Source: Owenia fusiformis (Eukaryota > Annelida > Polychaeta > Sabellida > Oweniidae). Taken from it: a DNA stretch of 64,000 nt. This document shows, piece after piece, positions 12,713-23,734 of this stretch; positions within the stretch are counted from its first letter, which is position 1; each line of letters begins with the position of its first letter. The notes beneath the pieces are model-generated. The model was not told where the DNA came from, ran no database searches, and worked only from the letters and a program-made list of their open reading frames with translations. The stretch spans positions 25,857,375-25,921,374 of the forward strand of contig CAIIXF020000005.1 of NCBI GenBank assembly GCA_903813345.2, read 5' to 3'. The translations under genes and the position numbers were made by a program.

Positions 12713-15700
12713 TCTTGTGAATGTTTTATTGTGTCGTTCTGATGAGGAAGGATGACATATTCTGCATTATCACTGTCATAGCTGTAGTGAATGTTTATCC
12801 TCTTCACCTGCATCCTGAAAATAAAGGTTGTATCGATAACCTATACCACTGTACCAAGGGCATCGGAACAGATATACTCTTGCTTACTGTTAGTCTTGCC
12901 CCAAGTCGGTATTTTTACTTATCTGATAATAGAAATCAAGATAACTAATATGCTATAAAAGAGACCGACTTGGGGCAAGGCTACAAGACTGTTGACCTGG
13001 CTGTCTATCTAAACAACGCAGCTGTTAAAGTAGATAGCCCAGGGTCTTGAAGCAAGACTAGAACAGATGATTGAGTTTTTCTGGAAAGATTCCCCTGCCT
13101 CCACTCTCTGTGTAGCACGAAAAATGAATTTTTCCTTGTTCCACTGACAGAGAGAGTTGGGGGAGGTGATTTTCTTTTTATGACTCTCTTCTATATGTGG
13201 CTCTGCACGTGACGGATACTATCATCATGATAAATTATGACATCTCAAATCTGCTCAGCCCTGAGATGTTTCAAGTGAAACAGAAAGGTGCTATTAGTAT
13301 CAGAATGGATACTATACTCATCATAAAACCATTTTGATCATAAAGATAGGACATAGACAATTCTCTGGCAGTTTCCATGCCTCCGTGAGATGCTCAATGT
13401 ATCACCATGGCAGGTGAACTACCCCATGCGGCGGTTGAACCAGGGGTTGAACATTCGAATCCTTGAGAAAATAGTGTCCAGTTAAGTTCAGTGGGTTTTA
13501 CGTACTGTAAGAGTCCACGTCTTGGGCTTGGGATTTACTGTATCATATTATGCATACCTCAGCCAAAACTCATCGTCCTCTTTTCCCCACCCCCAGTAGT
13601 TATTACTGAAGCCATTGGCCATGTAGTAGTGTAGCTTGGAGACTGCCGTGACGCCACCAAAGTAACCATGGTAGTGTATCCTACATGGAACAATCAACAG
13701 AATAGTTTAATGTAGTAGTATCATTTATCGTATGCAGCTTTGATTCAACCAAAATAATCCTGGTCATGGATCATCAGAATAATTTAATGTAATGCCAAGT
13801 AATGGCGCCTACATAGACAGCAAAATAGTAGTTTGATATTGTCACATTACTTGGAGACAAAGCTAGGTGTCAAAGGTGACAAAGAACCATAGTAGTGGTT
13901 CCAAATTTATAAACAACGTAGTAGATTGGTTACCCTTTGAATTCGTTCGACTTCACTTCTTAAAAGAGAGCTTTATGACTAGACTCAGTGGCGGATCCAG
14001 GAACCAACAGGGTGGGGGGGGGGGCCCAAGTTTGAGGTCAGAAAAAAATGTTGGGCCCCTAAAACCGAAAAGTGGGCCCAAATTTTGGAAATTTGAGGCC
14101 CATTTTCTTCATAATTTGGCCTAAAATTAAAAAATGAGGCCTTAGAAGGCCCAATAATGACCAAAAGGCCCACTTTTTTGGGGCCTTAAGGCCTTTTTGG
14201 CCTAAAATCTTTTTGGACCCAACCTTTTTTTTCTGGGCCAACCTTAGGGGGGGGGGCCCATGCCCCCCCCCCCCCGGATCCGCCATAGAGACTCTGCGTG
14301 CAGGGTATACACTATACAGTAGATTGGTCAGTAACTGCCGACTAGCGTGCCTCCATCAAAGATGGTAACCTTATGGTTGAACACCAGGGGACAAACTCAA
14401 TTTATGTATTGTAGAATATGTATATCTATACTGTACATGAAGTGATATGTAATAATTACATGAAACTACTGTTTAAGATATAAGTCGTTTGTCACCGTTA
14501 TGATTGACATACCCACTTGTGTATGTGTCCTCATCGAGGTTATGCTGCTTTCCCATAAGGTGTTTTGGACTATCTTTGCACGTGTACACATTGTCAAGCG
14601 TCTCTGGGAGTTTGTCTATGTCATGTAAGATGAAACAGTTTACGTCCGGTTCTAGCTTTAAGACCTCTACCACGCCAACGTTGAACAGTTTCCCCCTGTT
14701 GAAGTTCTTTGTGTTGCCCTTTAATGTATGGATTATTTATTGTGAATTATTTGATTTTGGAAATACCAACAATTCAAAGAGTGACTTTGAAGTTGGCTGC
14801 GATACTTGCCATTCGGCTTTGAAAACCAGAAGATGTATACTAATTATTAAAGACATTGAACTATTCGTAGTTGCTGAACCTGAAATTAAACATATGGAAA
14901 GGGGGAGTTGTCATTAGCCTTGACCAGCGCCTCACCTGTTCAATGATATAGACCCCATAATCTATTTGCTGATGTTGTAAAAACGGATGCATATGATTAA
15001 GGAATATTTTTAAGTTCTCTTTCCTGTCTCTATAAGGCACCAGAACGGCGACTTTTTCTCTCAAGCCATGTGTGCAGTTTGGAGTCCACAATCCACCCGG
15101 TCGTATACCGCCATACATTTTAGGAGGGTATTTAAGATCAAGTGGCATCTTTCCTACAACAATGGAAAGTTACAAGCTCGATTGCTTGATGTGTCAATAT
15201 AAGGTACCCAGGGGGGAGGGGTTTAAGTTTACCGATGGCCGTGTGATGATTTAATGACAAGATTATAAAGACTTCCAAGATCGCCAACAGAATGCAAGAT
15301 GGCCGCAAAAAATTACAATTACAATATTGAGAGACCTAAACATGTTGTGTTTATGTCGTTTTGTTCCAATGAGGTTCGGAAAGATGTTTCATTTCACTCT
15401 GGAAACATGATACCAAGAACAAAACAAATGTTTGATGTGTTTTCTAAAACAATATAGATGAAAGTATATATATGTTTTTCAAATTATATTGTTACCATTC
15501 AAAAGATGACCATTAAATTGACGATGTATTAAATTTTTAGATTTTTTATGACTGGTTCAAGAGAAACGTTTGTTCAAAAAGTTCCCCATATCGATACCAC
15601 TCCTTTGAAGTAAATTCGTTAGGTTGTTTTTCTGAAATCGCGATGACAACTCGCTCCACTTATGCATTCTTTCTCAGTCTTTCAAACGACCCTAAATTCA

Positions 15701-16611
15701 CAAAAGGTAGAGGACGCATATTTTTTAGCTCTAAAATCCTGTATGATGGTGACAATTTTGATGCATATTTTACCATTATTAAAGCATGTGAAACATTAAC
15801 GTCTAAAAGATGATCATATTTTGGGCTTGTCAAAGAGAACTGCATCTGCAATACACACCAATGTCTAATGGATGATAATATCCACACAGCTTAATTCGAC
15901 ATTATATCACAATGAGGGCAGTAGCATAACACAGTTAAGAACTTACAAATAATTGATAAAACATATACACGTAATAAAACGTATTTTATCGTTTATGTTA
16001 GAAATATGAAATCCCGTGCTTTGAGGACCTACTCCCAAACATGCCAAAGACATTGTGTTAACAATCTGGAAAATATCATTGATTATATCCTTTAGAATCC
16101 GCGTTTATTTTAGGCTCGAAAATTTAAAAATTGTTTTGTCAAATATTTTATCTTTAAAGCTGGTTTTGAGAAAAAAAAGTATTAAAAGAACAAACCTATG
16201 TGACAATGATAACACATTGTGCCATTGTTAAAATAACATAATGTTAACATCACTGAAGAACGATGAAGTATTTAAAAGAAAATCATAATTAAAAAATATA
16301 TATGCCTTTGCTCGTTTATACTACCATCTTCTGAGAAAGCAAGACTAGTACACATTTTCACATTCCCGAGTTAACGCAACAATGTCAGCTCAACCTCCCA
16401 TACCTTTTGCTGGTGAACACCTATCTTTTGTTTCATCGATCTCCACCAAAGCCTGTCCTTCGTTTTCTTGATATAAATCAAAATCTCTCATTACATTGTC
16501 ATTTGGTTTAAACGAGTCTTTGACCAATTGCATTGTATTCATCAGTACGGCACCTAAACACAACATTCCAACTGACTTTAAGAGCTTTAATCTTCGCTTC
16601 AAGAGAACCAT
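12713..16611 (-). CDS. Beta-1,4-galactosyltransferase (terminal exon not found)
   Basis: A Golgi type II membrane enzyme that transfers galactose from UDP-galactose to GlcNAc- or glucose-type acceptors. Exons in transcript order are 16611-16404, 15153-14936, 14706-14513, 13680-13558 and 12814-12713, all with GT/AG borders and matching phases. The N-terminus has basic residues followed by a membrane anchor at about residues 12-29. Catalytic signatures then follow in order: VAVLVPYRDRKENL, FNRGKLFNVG, the DxD-type HDIDKLPE, YFGGVTAVSK and NGFSNNYWGWGKEDDEF. Exon four is 123 bp, the size I recall for exon 4 of human B4GALT1, and exon five is 102 bp (human ~105). The expected last exon was not located. 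Read through its donor, exon five meets a stop immediately, giving 282 aa, short for the family (about 350-400). Subfamily is undecided. Intron 3 contains a hAT-like MITE. Confidence 0.85.
12893..13060. repeat. Nested imperfect inverted repeats in a galactosyltransferase intron
   Basis: cttgccccaagtcgg (about 12895-12909) pairs with ccgacttggggcaag (about 12965-12979). A second inverted pair, gacctggctgtctatct and agatagcccagggtc, lies just downstream (about 12996-13050). This is probably a degraded foldback element between the fourth and fifth exons. Confidence 0.45.
13223..13317 (+). repeat. Dispersed repeat fragment shared with 57908-58003
   Basis: About 95 bp including catgataaa..atgacatctca, cagccctgagatgtttca and agtatcagaatgg is closely repeated in intron 1 of the third GST gene. 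The shared frame reads through in the GST-intron copy, but I do not recognise its product. It is likely part of an interspersed element. Confidence 0.55.
13940..14310 (+). repeat. Older repeat interrupted by the hAT-like MITE
   Basis: Sequence on both sides of the MITE (cctttgaattcgttcg and cttcacttctt on the left; agactctgcgtgcagggta on the right) matches a continuous stretch at 28401-28453, where no MITE is present. The MITE therefore landed in a copy of this older repeat. The paralogous empty site is in the astacin gene's intron before exon 8. Confidence 0.6.
13989..14288 (+). mobile_element. hAT-like MITE, copy 1
   Basis: A 300 bp element with terminal tggcggatcc and ggatccgcca and poly-G/poly-C subterminal tracts. 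The body is built of short ggcccaaa/ttgggcc-type words. Flanking octamers agactcag (13981-13988) and agactctg (14289-14296) look like an 8 bp target-site duplication with one mismatch, which fits the hAT superfamily. It lies in intron 3 of the galactosyltransferase gene and has no coding capacity. Confidence 0.75.
15300..15612 (+). repeat. Single-arm copy of the 19.2-20.0 kb long inverted repeat
   Basis: From tacaattacaatattgagag to ccccatatcgataccactcc this segment matches, with moderate divergence, both arms of the inverted repeat at 19235-19995 (inverse to the left arm, direct to the right arm). It lies in intron 1 of the galactosyltransferase gene. Confidence 0.6.
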
Positions 16612-19230
16612 TATAAAAACCAGTCGTGTGATTAATATCCAACTATATTAATAGTTTGTTAAACGTAGTCACCTATCTGCTGCAGTTACACGATAACCGA
16701 AGTTCCCGTCGTTATAATGGCGAACGGGCTGAATGAGCTTCTACTTTTCTTTGTATATTTCTTGGCTAAACAAACAGACAAATGCTAGCTAATAAAAACC
16801 TGTCTTCGGGTCATAGCTTGAGATGCCATGACTCTGTCTCAGAGTAAACATTTATTTGTACAGAGGAGAGGACTGACAGTTTTGATATAAAACAATACCT
16901 ATTCTCTATGACCATGATTTTTACGCTTATAAACCATCCTCTTAGTTCTGGAAAGTGGTAATATGAGCATCATGGGTTGCAAGTCTAGAGATGTGATGGA
17001 TATCAGAATGAGCTAATGCTTGGGCAAAACCCTTTCATCTGGGCCTCATTTTCAAAAATTGACCGTATTAGAAAATTGCCCTACATATGGTTAATATCTA
17101 TTATTTTGGGCCCATCGTAATTCGAATGATAGGGATGGGAGCAACGCCATCTATATCAGTTAGTCCTATAACAGACTATCACAACGGCCATTGCTGATAA
17201 CATAGACGTGAATTACTTTAATCGTGTTATTGGAATTTTCGATGTTTTTATTGATGAACCTTTGTCATGTTTTTACGGTATCCACCCTTAGCACGTTTTT
17301 GTAATTCAACACTATTCATATTAAAACAATAAATGAAATGCTAAATCATGAAATGATGTTGAGACTTGAAGCTTTACAAGCTACCTTTACATGGACTAGA
17401 TGATTTATCATTTTAAACATATTTCAAGGATAGTGTGATGGTGAATATATATTATTTAGCGATGTACTTGTAACATACTTTTGAGGTAACACACGCACAA
17501 TTAAATTTTCATTCCTTGGGTCCATGCGCACATATATGCAGATATAGTTAGGCAAGATATATCAATTCCAGCCGATTAGAACCAGGGGTTCTATTATTAT
17601 GTTATCCACAAATCCCCCCCCCCCCCTTCATCGGGGTACCTCACATAAAAGCATTTTTGTATTTGTCGTACATACAATTTGCACCCCTCCAAAAGTTTGG
17701 CAACCGTAACACCCCCATTGAGCGTTTTTGGTGAATCTTTTACTGAAAAGATATTGAAATCTGGGGGCAAAATCATACATTTTAATATAACATTTGTTTA
17801 ATGAAATCCAAATCAAGGGTTAGCATACATTGAGCTAACTTTTGTTAAGGGCAAATCCTAACATATCTTTAATGAACATATTTTTAACGAGCTATTTTAT
17901 TTTGAAATCCTCATTCCTAGTTCATTCTTTAGGGTTCATTCAAAGATATGTCAAATTCTGAAACATGCAATTCCCACACTTTAATACTGAGATTAGATGA
18001 TTTTTTTGAAATATTCCAAATGAAAAGACTTATTTTATTTTGTAAAAGAAGAGTGCTCGACCTCATGTGCTCCAAAAGCGCTAAAATTAAACATTTCTTT
18101 TAAATTTTAATGCCTTGCAACAAAAAGCACCTAGTGCTGAAAAGACCTATTTGTTCTTTCTTTGAATTGAAAATAAAAAATAATCTGTACTTAATAACTT
18201 AATAACTATTTTTTACGGTTTGGCGAATGTAAACAAAGGAGGTTACTTCGCTAAGGCTTTAGAACCACACTATGCCCAGGTATAGATTTGTTACCCCTGG
18301 AAGAGTAAAATCAATTCCCTAGAGACTGGGCGCTGTTGTATCACCCTCAGAAATAGCTGTGGAACATTATCTCCATTTCTGCAGAGTAAGGTCACCATTT
18401 TTACTGAAATGATCAGTTATATTTCGTGGTAATGTCAACAAGTTCATTACCGCGGATTAGATCATAAACGGACGGTGAAAATGTTTCTATTATCTAATAT
18501 ATTCTTGGGGACTTATCAGCCCCGGGGACTTAGCAGGAATTTTTTGTTTGAAATAAAACAAAACGGAAACGAAACTGTTTTCATCAGTATTTAGACAGTT
18601 GGTTTATTTCACCGGAGATGGAGCAGCTTTTAAGTTGGAAAATAAATTGTGCGAAATAATTGATATTTCTTTTTTTTTTGCATAATGTCATGATGCTCCG
18701 GGGTCTTCCCAAGATTAAACAATCCCACCCCGTGCCTAAGGTTTCCCAAACTTGGAGAGAAGTGTAACTTTATTGTTTTTTATCTACTGGTCATATAAAT
18801 TGAATATATTTTTCTGGTTATTGCAATGAATTTTTCCACAAATATTTTTTTGGGGAAATCAAGACCGGGCCGGGGGTTCGTCCGAACGCATCGAACCCCC
18901 GGTCCCTACGGCTATGTAAATAGTAATGAATAAGTAATGTTCGGGTTCTCAGAAGAAGGATGAGGTATTACGATTTAATAATATGTGTGACTCTTTTCTT
19001 CATCCTAGGTTTTTCAGACAATATAACCCATTTGATATTTTCTAATTGTCAATATCTTTGGTCCATTCCCTGACTCATCCATTCTCAAGAATTTCTCAAA
19101 TACATCAATGCCAAATTGACTAAGAACTCTCAAAACATCACATCAGGCTTCAAATTATTTTGCGTCAATGTAAAAAACATGGAACACTTCCCTCGCTGGG
19201 TTCATAGATCTCCTGGACATTCTAGAACAA
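16612..19230. other. Intergenic DNA upstream of the galactosyltransferase
   Basis: No gene supported. Small structures seen are an imperfect inverted repeat at 17861-17952 (catatctttaatgaac and gttcattcaaagatatg), a poly-C run near 17617, and a GC-rich hairpin at 18863-18905 (gggggttcg and cgaaccccc inside longer G/C arms). The galactosyltransferase promoter should lie just upstream of 16611, but I see no distinct core element. Confidence 0.45.
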
Positions 19231-19234
19231 TTTG

Positions 19235-19995
19235 CGAGGCTGCATCAAAAGGAGTGGTATCGATATGGTGAACATTTTGAACACGCGTTTCTCTTAATCC
19301 AGTCATCAAAACATTCTGAAAATTTTACACATCGTCAATTTAATGGTCATCTTTTGGATGGTAACATAATAATTTGAATATTTCTCTATATTGTTTAAGA
19401 AAACACATCAGACACTTCTTTTGTTCTTGGTACCATATGTTCGGATTGAAATAAAACATCTATCCGAACCTCATTGGAACAGAACGACATAAACACAACG
19501 TGTTTAGGTCTCTCAATATTGTAATTGTACAAAGGAAAGTTTGGTTGATTTTAAAAAAGTATCTTGTTAATGGAATAAAAGGTTTATCTTAATGTTTATA
19601 TATATTTTTTTTTTGGGGGGGGGGGGTTGTTTTAAGTTTTTGCATACTTTTTGTTAAATCAACCAAAATTTCCTTTGTATAACTATAATATTGAGAGGTC
19701 TAAGAAAATGTTGTATATGCTATTTTGTTCCAACAAGGTTCGGAAAGACATTTTATTTCATTCTCAAGAATTGGTAGAAAGGAACAAAAAAAAATAATTG
19801 CACTAAAAAACAAAAAATGTTAACAAAAACAGTAATATAAAATATATATATATAATTTTTGCATTAAATTGTTGCCAATCAGTCAACATTACATAAAGGA
19901 CCGAGTTTTTTACAGAATGTTTTCAATAATTGGCTTAATAGGAAAACATTGTTGAATTCAGTTCACCATATCGATACATATCCTTTTAAAGCAAA
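19235..19995. repeat. Long inverted repeat (~350 bp arms)
   Basis: The left arm (about 19235-19575) starts near aaaaggagtggtatcgatat and runs inward to acaaaggaaagtttggttga. The right arm (about 19640-19995) is its inverse complement, from tcaaccaaaatttcctttgt outward to caccatatcgatacat. The loop of ~65 bp contains a poly-T/poly-G run. Divergence between arms is visible, so it is not a fresh event. A third, single-arm copy is at 15300-15612. It could be a large foldback transposon or two elements inserted head to head. Confidence 0.65.
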
Positions 19996-20227
19996 GCAAA
20001 TCTTGGAATTCCAAAATAAGAATAAAAGCTCAAAGCTTGTTTTCAATATTAAGCAATTTACAGCATTTGTCATAGAGACTAAGAAAAGATGGAGCGACGC
20101 TTTGAAATCATTTGCTGGTTATACGGATAAGTGACAGGAAGCAAGGAACGCAACCCTTGCCATAGCGTATTTGTAATTATGCATCTGTAGAAAATGAAAA
20201 TTGAATTTATTGAACATTTTTCAGTAG

Positions 20228-20315
20228 AGTATGCGCGGAGGAAGGGTGTCTACTGTCTACTAGAGACAGGCGTTCACTAGAGAAAAGTGTTCATTAAGAC
20301 AGGTTTTACTGTATA
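20228..20315 (+). mobile_element. Partial MITE copy, family ending in acaggttttact
   Basis: Shares gtctactagagacagg..gttcactagag..gacaggttttactgt with the fuller element at 45304-45478. Its right end abuts the mariner-like element, which inserted at the TA following this terminus. Confidence 0.5.
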
Positions 20316-21360
20316 CGAGGGGTGATCAATAAGTAATGGACGCTTTTTTACACAGATGCTTTTTATGGACCAATCCCTTCGATTTTCTTACCAGTGATAC
20401 ATCATTCAATTCATTTCATTCATTCATTCATTCATTTCCGTGAAGGAGGTACGGGTACCCTGGGACCGACATTTACGTCACATATTCTGAAGCTATTTTA
20501 GCTTGTTTAACATGCAATGCAGTTGAATGTAGGCTGAACAAAACAAACCATTATGGTCATGAATTACCCCATTTTGTTATGCCATAGTTGATTTTGAATA
20601 TTTTATCATTACTATGTGGTATTCATTCCACATTCATTCTACAGGGCCCTCTAAATAGGTTCCATCAAGTGCTACATGTATACAATTCCTCATCCTCTTA
20701 ACTCAAGATTGTGAGACAAGGCTGAATCCATTTTCTGACATGGTAGCAAGATACAGCTGCATGGGTTGTTTTATTTAATCAATGTTAATAAACCTGCGTC
20801 CTTTCTCTATAGAAATAAGTAGTATAGAAATAAACAAGGCACATGTGAGCAGATGTGGGCAATATAGTGCATTGGCCAAGGGCTCAATCTTGAGGGATAT
20901 TGTTTTATGAACATTTTGTGATCTGTGGGCAGGTGCATTGCGCATATGGAGTAGGGTGTTCCCTTCTCTCACCACCCCTTTCTTCCACAATGCTTTCTCA
21001 AATTGACCTGCAAACCCCTTCCATACAACACTTTGACATTACAATACTTTCTGTTTATGTGTTACCAGTCAGCAAAAAAATTCAAACAATACAACACTTC
21101 TTGCATATAAAAAGTTCAAATCTAACTCAAATTTACCAAACTGGCTAAAAACTGAATATGTGACGTAAATGTCGGTCCCGGGGTACCTGTACCTCCTTCA
21201 CGGAAATAAGGATATATCAACATGTATTACATATTTTGTCTTCAAATTTTCAGAATTGATAGATAATTGAATGATGTTTCACTGGTAGGAAAATCAAAGG
21301 GATTGGTCAATAAAATGTATCTGTGTAAAAAAGCGTCCATTACTTATTGATCACCCCTCG
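20316..21360 (-). mobile_element. Decayed mariner-like transposon
   Basis: A 1,045 bp element flanked by TA on both sides. The terminal inverted repeats begin cgaggggtgatcaataagta and match over about 95 bp. A second inverted block (ccgtgaaggaggtac..ccgacatttacgtca) lies further in at about 20437-20490 and 21162-21205. A minus-strand frame at 20775-20990 retains LLHMRNAPAHRS and a terminal KGRRF, typical of the catalytic region of mariner transposases. In the NAPAH motif the usual catalytic aspartate position (HMDNAPAH) reads arginine. The coding part is too short for a full transposase (about 340 aa), so the copy is internally deleted and inactive. A (cattcatt)n microsatellite lies at about 20405-20436. 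Confidence 0.8.
20775..20990 (-). pseudogene. Mariner transposase remnant
   Basis: About 70 codons preserving the second-aspartate neighbourhood (HMRNAPAHRS) and the downstream region leading to GRRF. The aspartate is replaced and the S-P-D-L-A-P-x-D-(Y/F) stretch is eroded to CPHLLTCALF. The N-terminal helix-turn-helix half is not recognisable. Confidence 0.75.
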
Positions 21361-22041
21361 TATAAATGAAAAGGAAACCAGAAAATAAATAACCTAATAA
21401 TGCATTGACAAACTGATAATATGAGTTTTATTTTAATGTTGAAACTTGTGGAACTTATTTTTGTAAAAATAATTCAGCCAACACCGTATTATAGAACATA
21501 AAACAATTTAAAACTTAAAAACTATGCAAAGAATATTTCGGTGTGACGATCAGTTTAATATATGCGTTATGTTGTTGAAAATTCCCTAGGATTAATGATG
21601 TCACAATGTAAATTAGCTAAGTGTAACCTATGAAGAACTCTCGCGTTTATTTGAAAGAATTTTTAATAAACGAGGGGAAAAACATTTTAAGGGGATTTCC
21701 GATGGACATTTCGAAAAAATGGGTCGAAGTCCTAGCCATGTTTTGTCCATCTCTAGTTTCCTTTTATAAGTGTGTGTATCATCAAACACAAATGTATTTA
21801 GCTTCAGAGGTTTATTCTCCATTTTGAAAATTCTAAATGGCCACCAGGGAATTACTTTTTCCCTACAATGAGGTGGTGCTCCGTTAAGGGGACTTTAACC
21901 TGGTTGTATATGTGTATATGCTATACTAGTATATTCTAAACCCTTTCCATTGTTTCAAAACGAGCATATTTAATACAATGTAACTTTAGGGTTGCGATGC
22001 ACAACACAAATTGGAACATACATTACAATTTATTGTCCCAT
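21361..22041. other. Spacer downstream of the secreted-protein gene
   Basis: AT-rich spacer. Overlapping frames on both strands at 21628-21827 are mirror images of one another and are treated as chance. The 3' untranslated region of the secreted-protein gene probably extends into the upper part. Confidence 0.4.
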
Positions 22042-23321
22042 TTATTTATCAGATTTTTCTTCTGAACTTTTTTCTTCTGAACTTCCATACATTTTTTCAC
22101 ACATATCTTCTAAAATCACCATGTCTCCAACATAACAATTCCCTTCGGCGTCCCTGTACACTCCTACAACGCAAGAACAATGACATAAAATGAACTTGAA
22201 AATCATTTGCAGTAATCAGAAGGTAGTCTTGGGAATCAGGGCAGGTGTTTGCGAATTTTATTTTATTCATTCATAAGTTCGTTATACATCATTATTATGC
22301 ATTTCAAATTAATTTTTATTCTAATAACGTCTAGACGTTTTAAGATTGGTGTAACTCCTACCTAATCTGTCATCGTATGTCATCCCTTCAACTTTTGACC
22401 AGTCTGGACCATAAACTCCCCCCTCTCCTATACTACCTGGGCCAAACTTGTCGCGAACTGAAAATATGAAATTTTGTGTGTATAAACTCTGTGGGTGACA
22501 ACAGGATCCACGTTAATGCCATTACTAAAGAAACTGGGAAAGCAGAGTACCATCGTACTTTACTTTATACCTTTGCGCATGCAAACTGTCTCAGTATCAC
22601 CTGAGACCATCATAAAAATATGTTAGTCTCATGTATCACTCATCAACCGGATTGTATGTGATTTAAGGGAAAATAAATTATGTTTGATGAGACAGAAGTG
22701 CAAGCGTGAAATCACTTATTGGTAGAAACATGTATAATCGGTGAACACCACTAACTACCAATATAATTAAGAACCTACATTCTTTTTCCATGCTGTCAGT
22801 AATCTCGGGGGTATCTGGTGAGAGAGTTAACTCATCGTCATCTGTCGAAGGTGGTCCAACTTCGACCTTAGTTGATGGTGGTCCAACTTCGACCTTAGTT
22901 GATGGAGGTCTGACTTCGACCCTAGCATCCTCTGACTCTGGAATCCGAGCGGGAGGTTCAGCAGCTAGGGTTACAGCTGTTGGGGGTATAGCTGTTGTAG
23001 GCACATCTGTTTGAGGTATAGCTGTGGCAGAAACCTCCTGTAAGCACGAAGTCCAATGCTCGTTAACTTGAATATTACAAATTATGATACAATACATTGT
23101 TTAAAAAATTTAAAATGCAACCCTTGAAAGTAGCACTTGTATTGACACATAAATAGGCTCCAAATCAAATGACAATATGTCAAACTTTTCAGATAAATCA
23201 TTAAACTACTTTTCCATATATGACATAATATAGATGTTCGGTCATTCAATCTCCAGTCTAACAAGTAAATGCTAGTACTTACCACCATTAAACAAAAGAT
23301 CATCAAAAACGTATCCATCAT
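22042..23321 (-). CDS. Small secreted acidic protein with a VEVGPPST repeat, unknown family
   Basis: Four exons, 23321-23283, 23037-22779, 22457-22362 and 22163-22042, join with GT/AG borders and consistent phases into a 171-aa frame ending in TAA. Residues 1-17 (MMDTFLMIFCLMV then EVSA) look like a signal peptide, with the hydrophobic core encoded by the 39 bp first exon. A Pro/Thr/Ala-rich linker (about 18-60) leads into three tandem copies of KVE(V)GPPST encoded by a 27 bp minisatellite. An acidic stretch and a C-terminal region with two GVY segments follow. That region has two cysteines 13 residues apart (NCYVGD and EDMC) and a charged SSEEKSSEEK tail. I do not recognise the family. The start is the first ATG of two adjacent ones. 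It lies head-to-head with the astacin gene, 1.9 kb away. The model is my own splice reconstruction. Confidence 0.55.
22838..22924 (-). repeat. 27 bp coding minisatellite
   Basis: Three tandem units (ggtccaacttcgaccttagt and variants, plus strand) encode the repeated (K/R)VEVGPPST motif of the secreted protein. Two units are almost identical and the third is diverged. Confidence 0.75.
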
Positions 23322-23734
23322 TATAATAAACTCCGTATTCTGCTGGTTCAACTTGCCCTTTGCAATATTTTAATGAATCCACATTTACATACCAGTTGGC
23401 ATTCAGAATGTAATGAATACTAGTTTTACGCTAATTTCATAATTTGGCATTAATTGTTATATTCAAATTAAATATTGGAAAGATGACTAAAATCGGAAAT
23501 TGTGTGTCAGTGGTATTATTCCTACATAACCCCATTCTGATAGCTTCATTGTATCTTTCCATTTTGCAATGCAAAAATGCTGCCATGGATACGCAAAATA
23601 ATTTTTCATTACTCAAATTGAATACAAGGCTAATATATACATAAATAGTTTTATTTTTGTTTTGTGCTAATGATCGAATTAATTCTAGGATGGTTGTATT
23701 TTAGTAGATCTCACACAGTGCATTCCTCCGCTTG

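Noticed and set aside
14059-14286. Pro/Gly/Lys-rich frames across the hAT-like MITE (also 26807-27186)
   Set aside because: They arise from the MITE's ggccc/aaaa composition and appear in both copies in several frames. They are not genes.
19949-20134. 61-codon frame as a gene
   Set aside because: Its first part lies in the right arm of the long inverted repeat, and no splice partner or family similarity was seen.
22790-23014. Plus-strand Ser/Gly/Val frame
   Set aside because: It is the mirror of the minus-strand repeat exon of the secreted protein, which has splice sites and a signal peptide.
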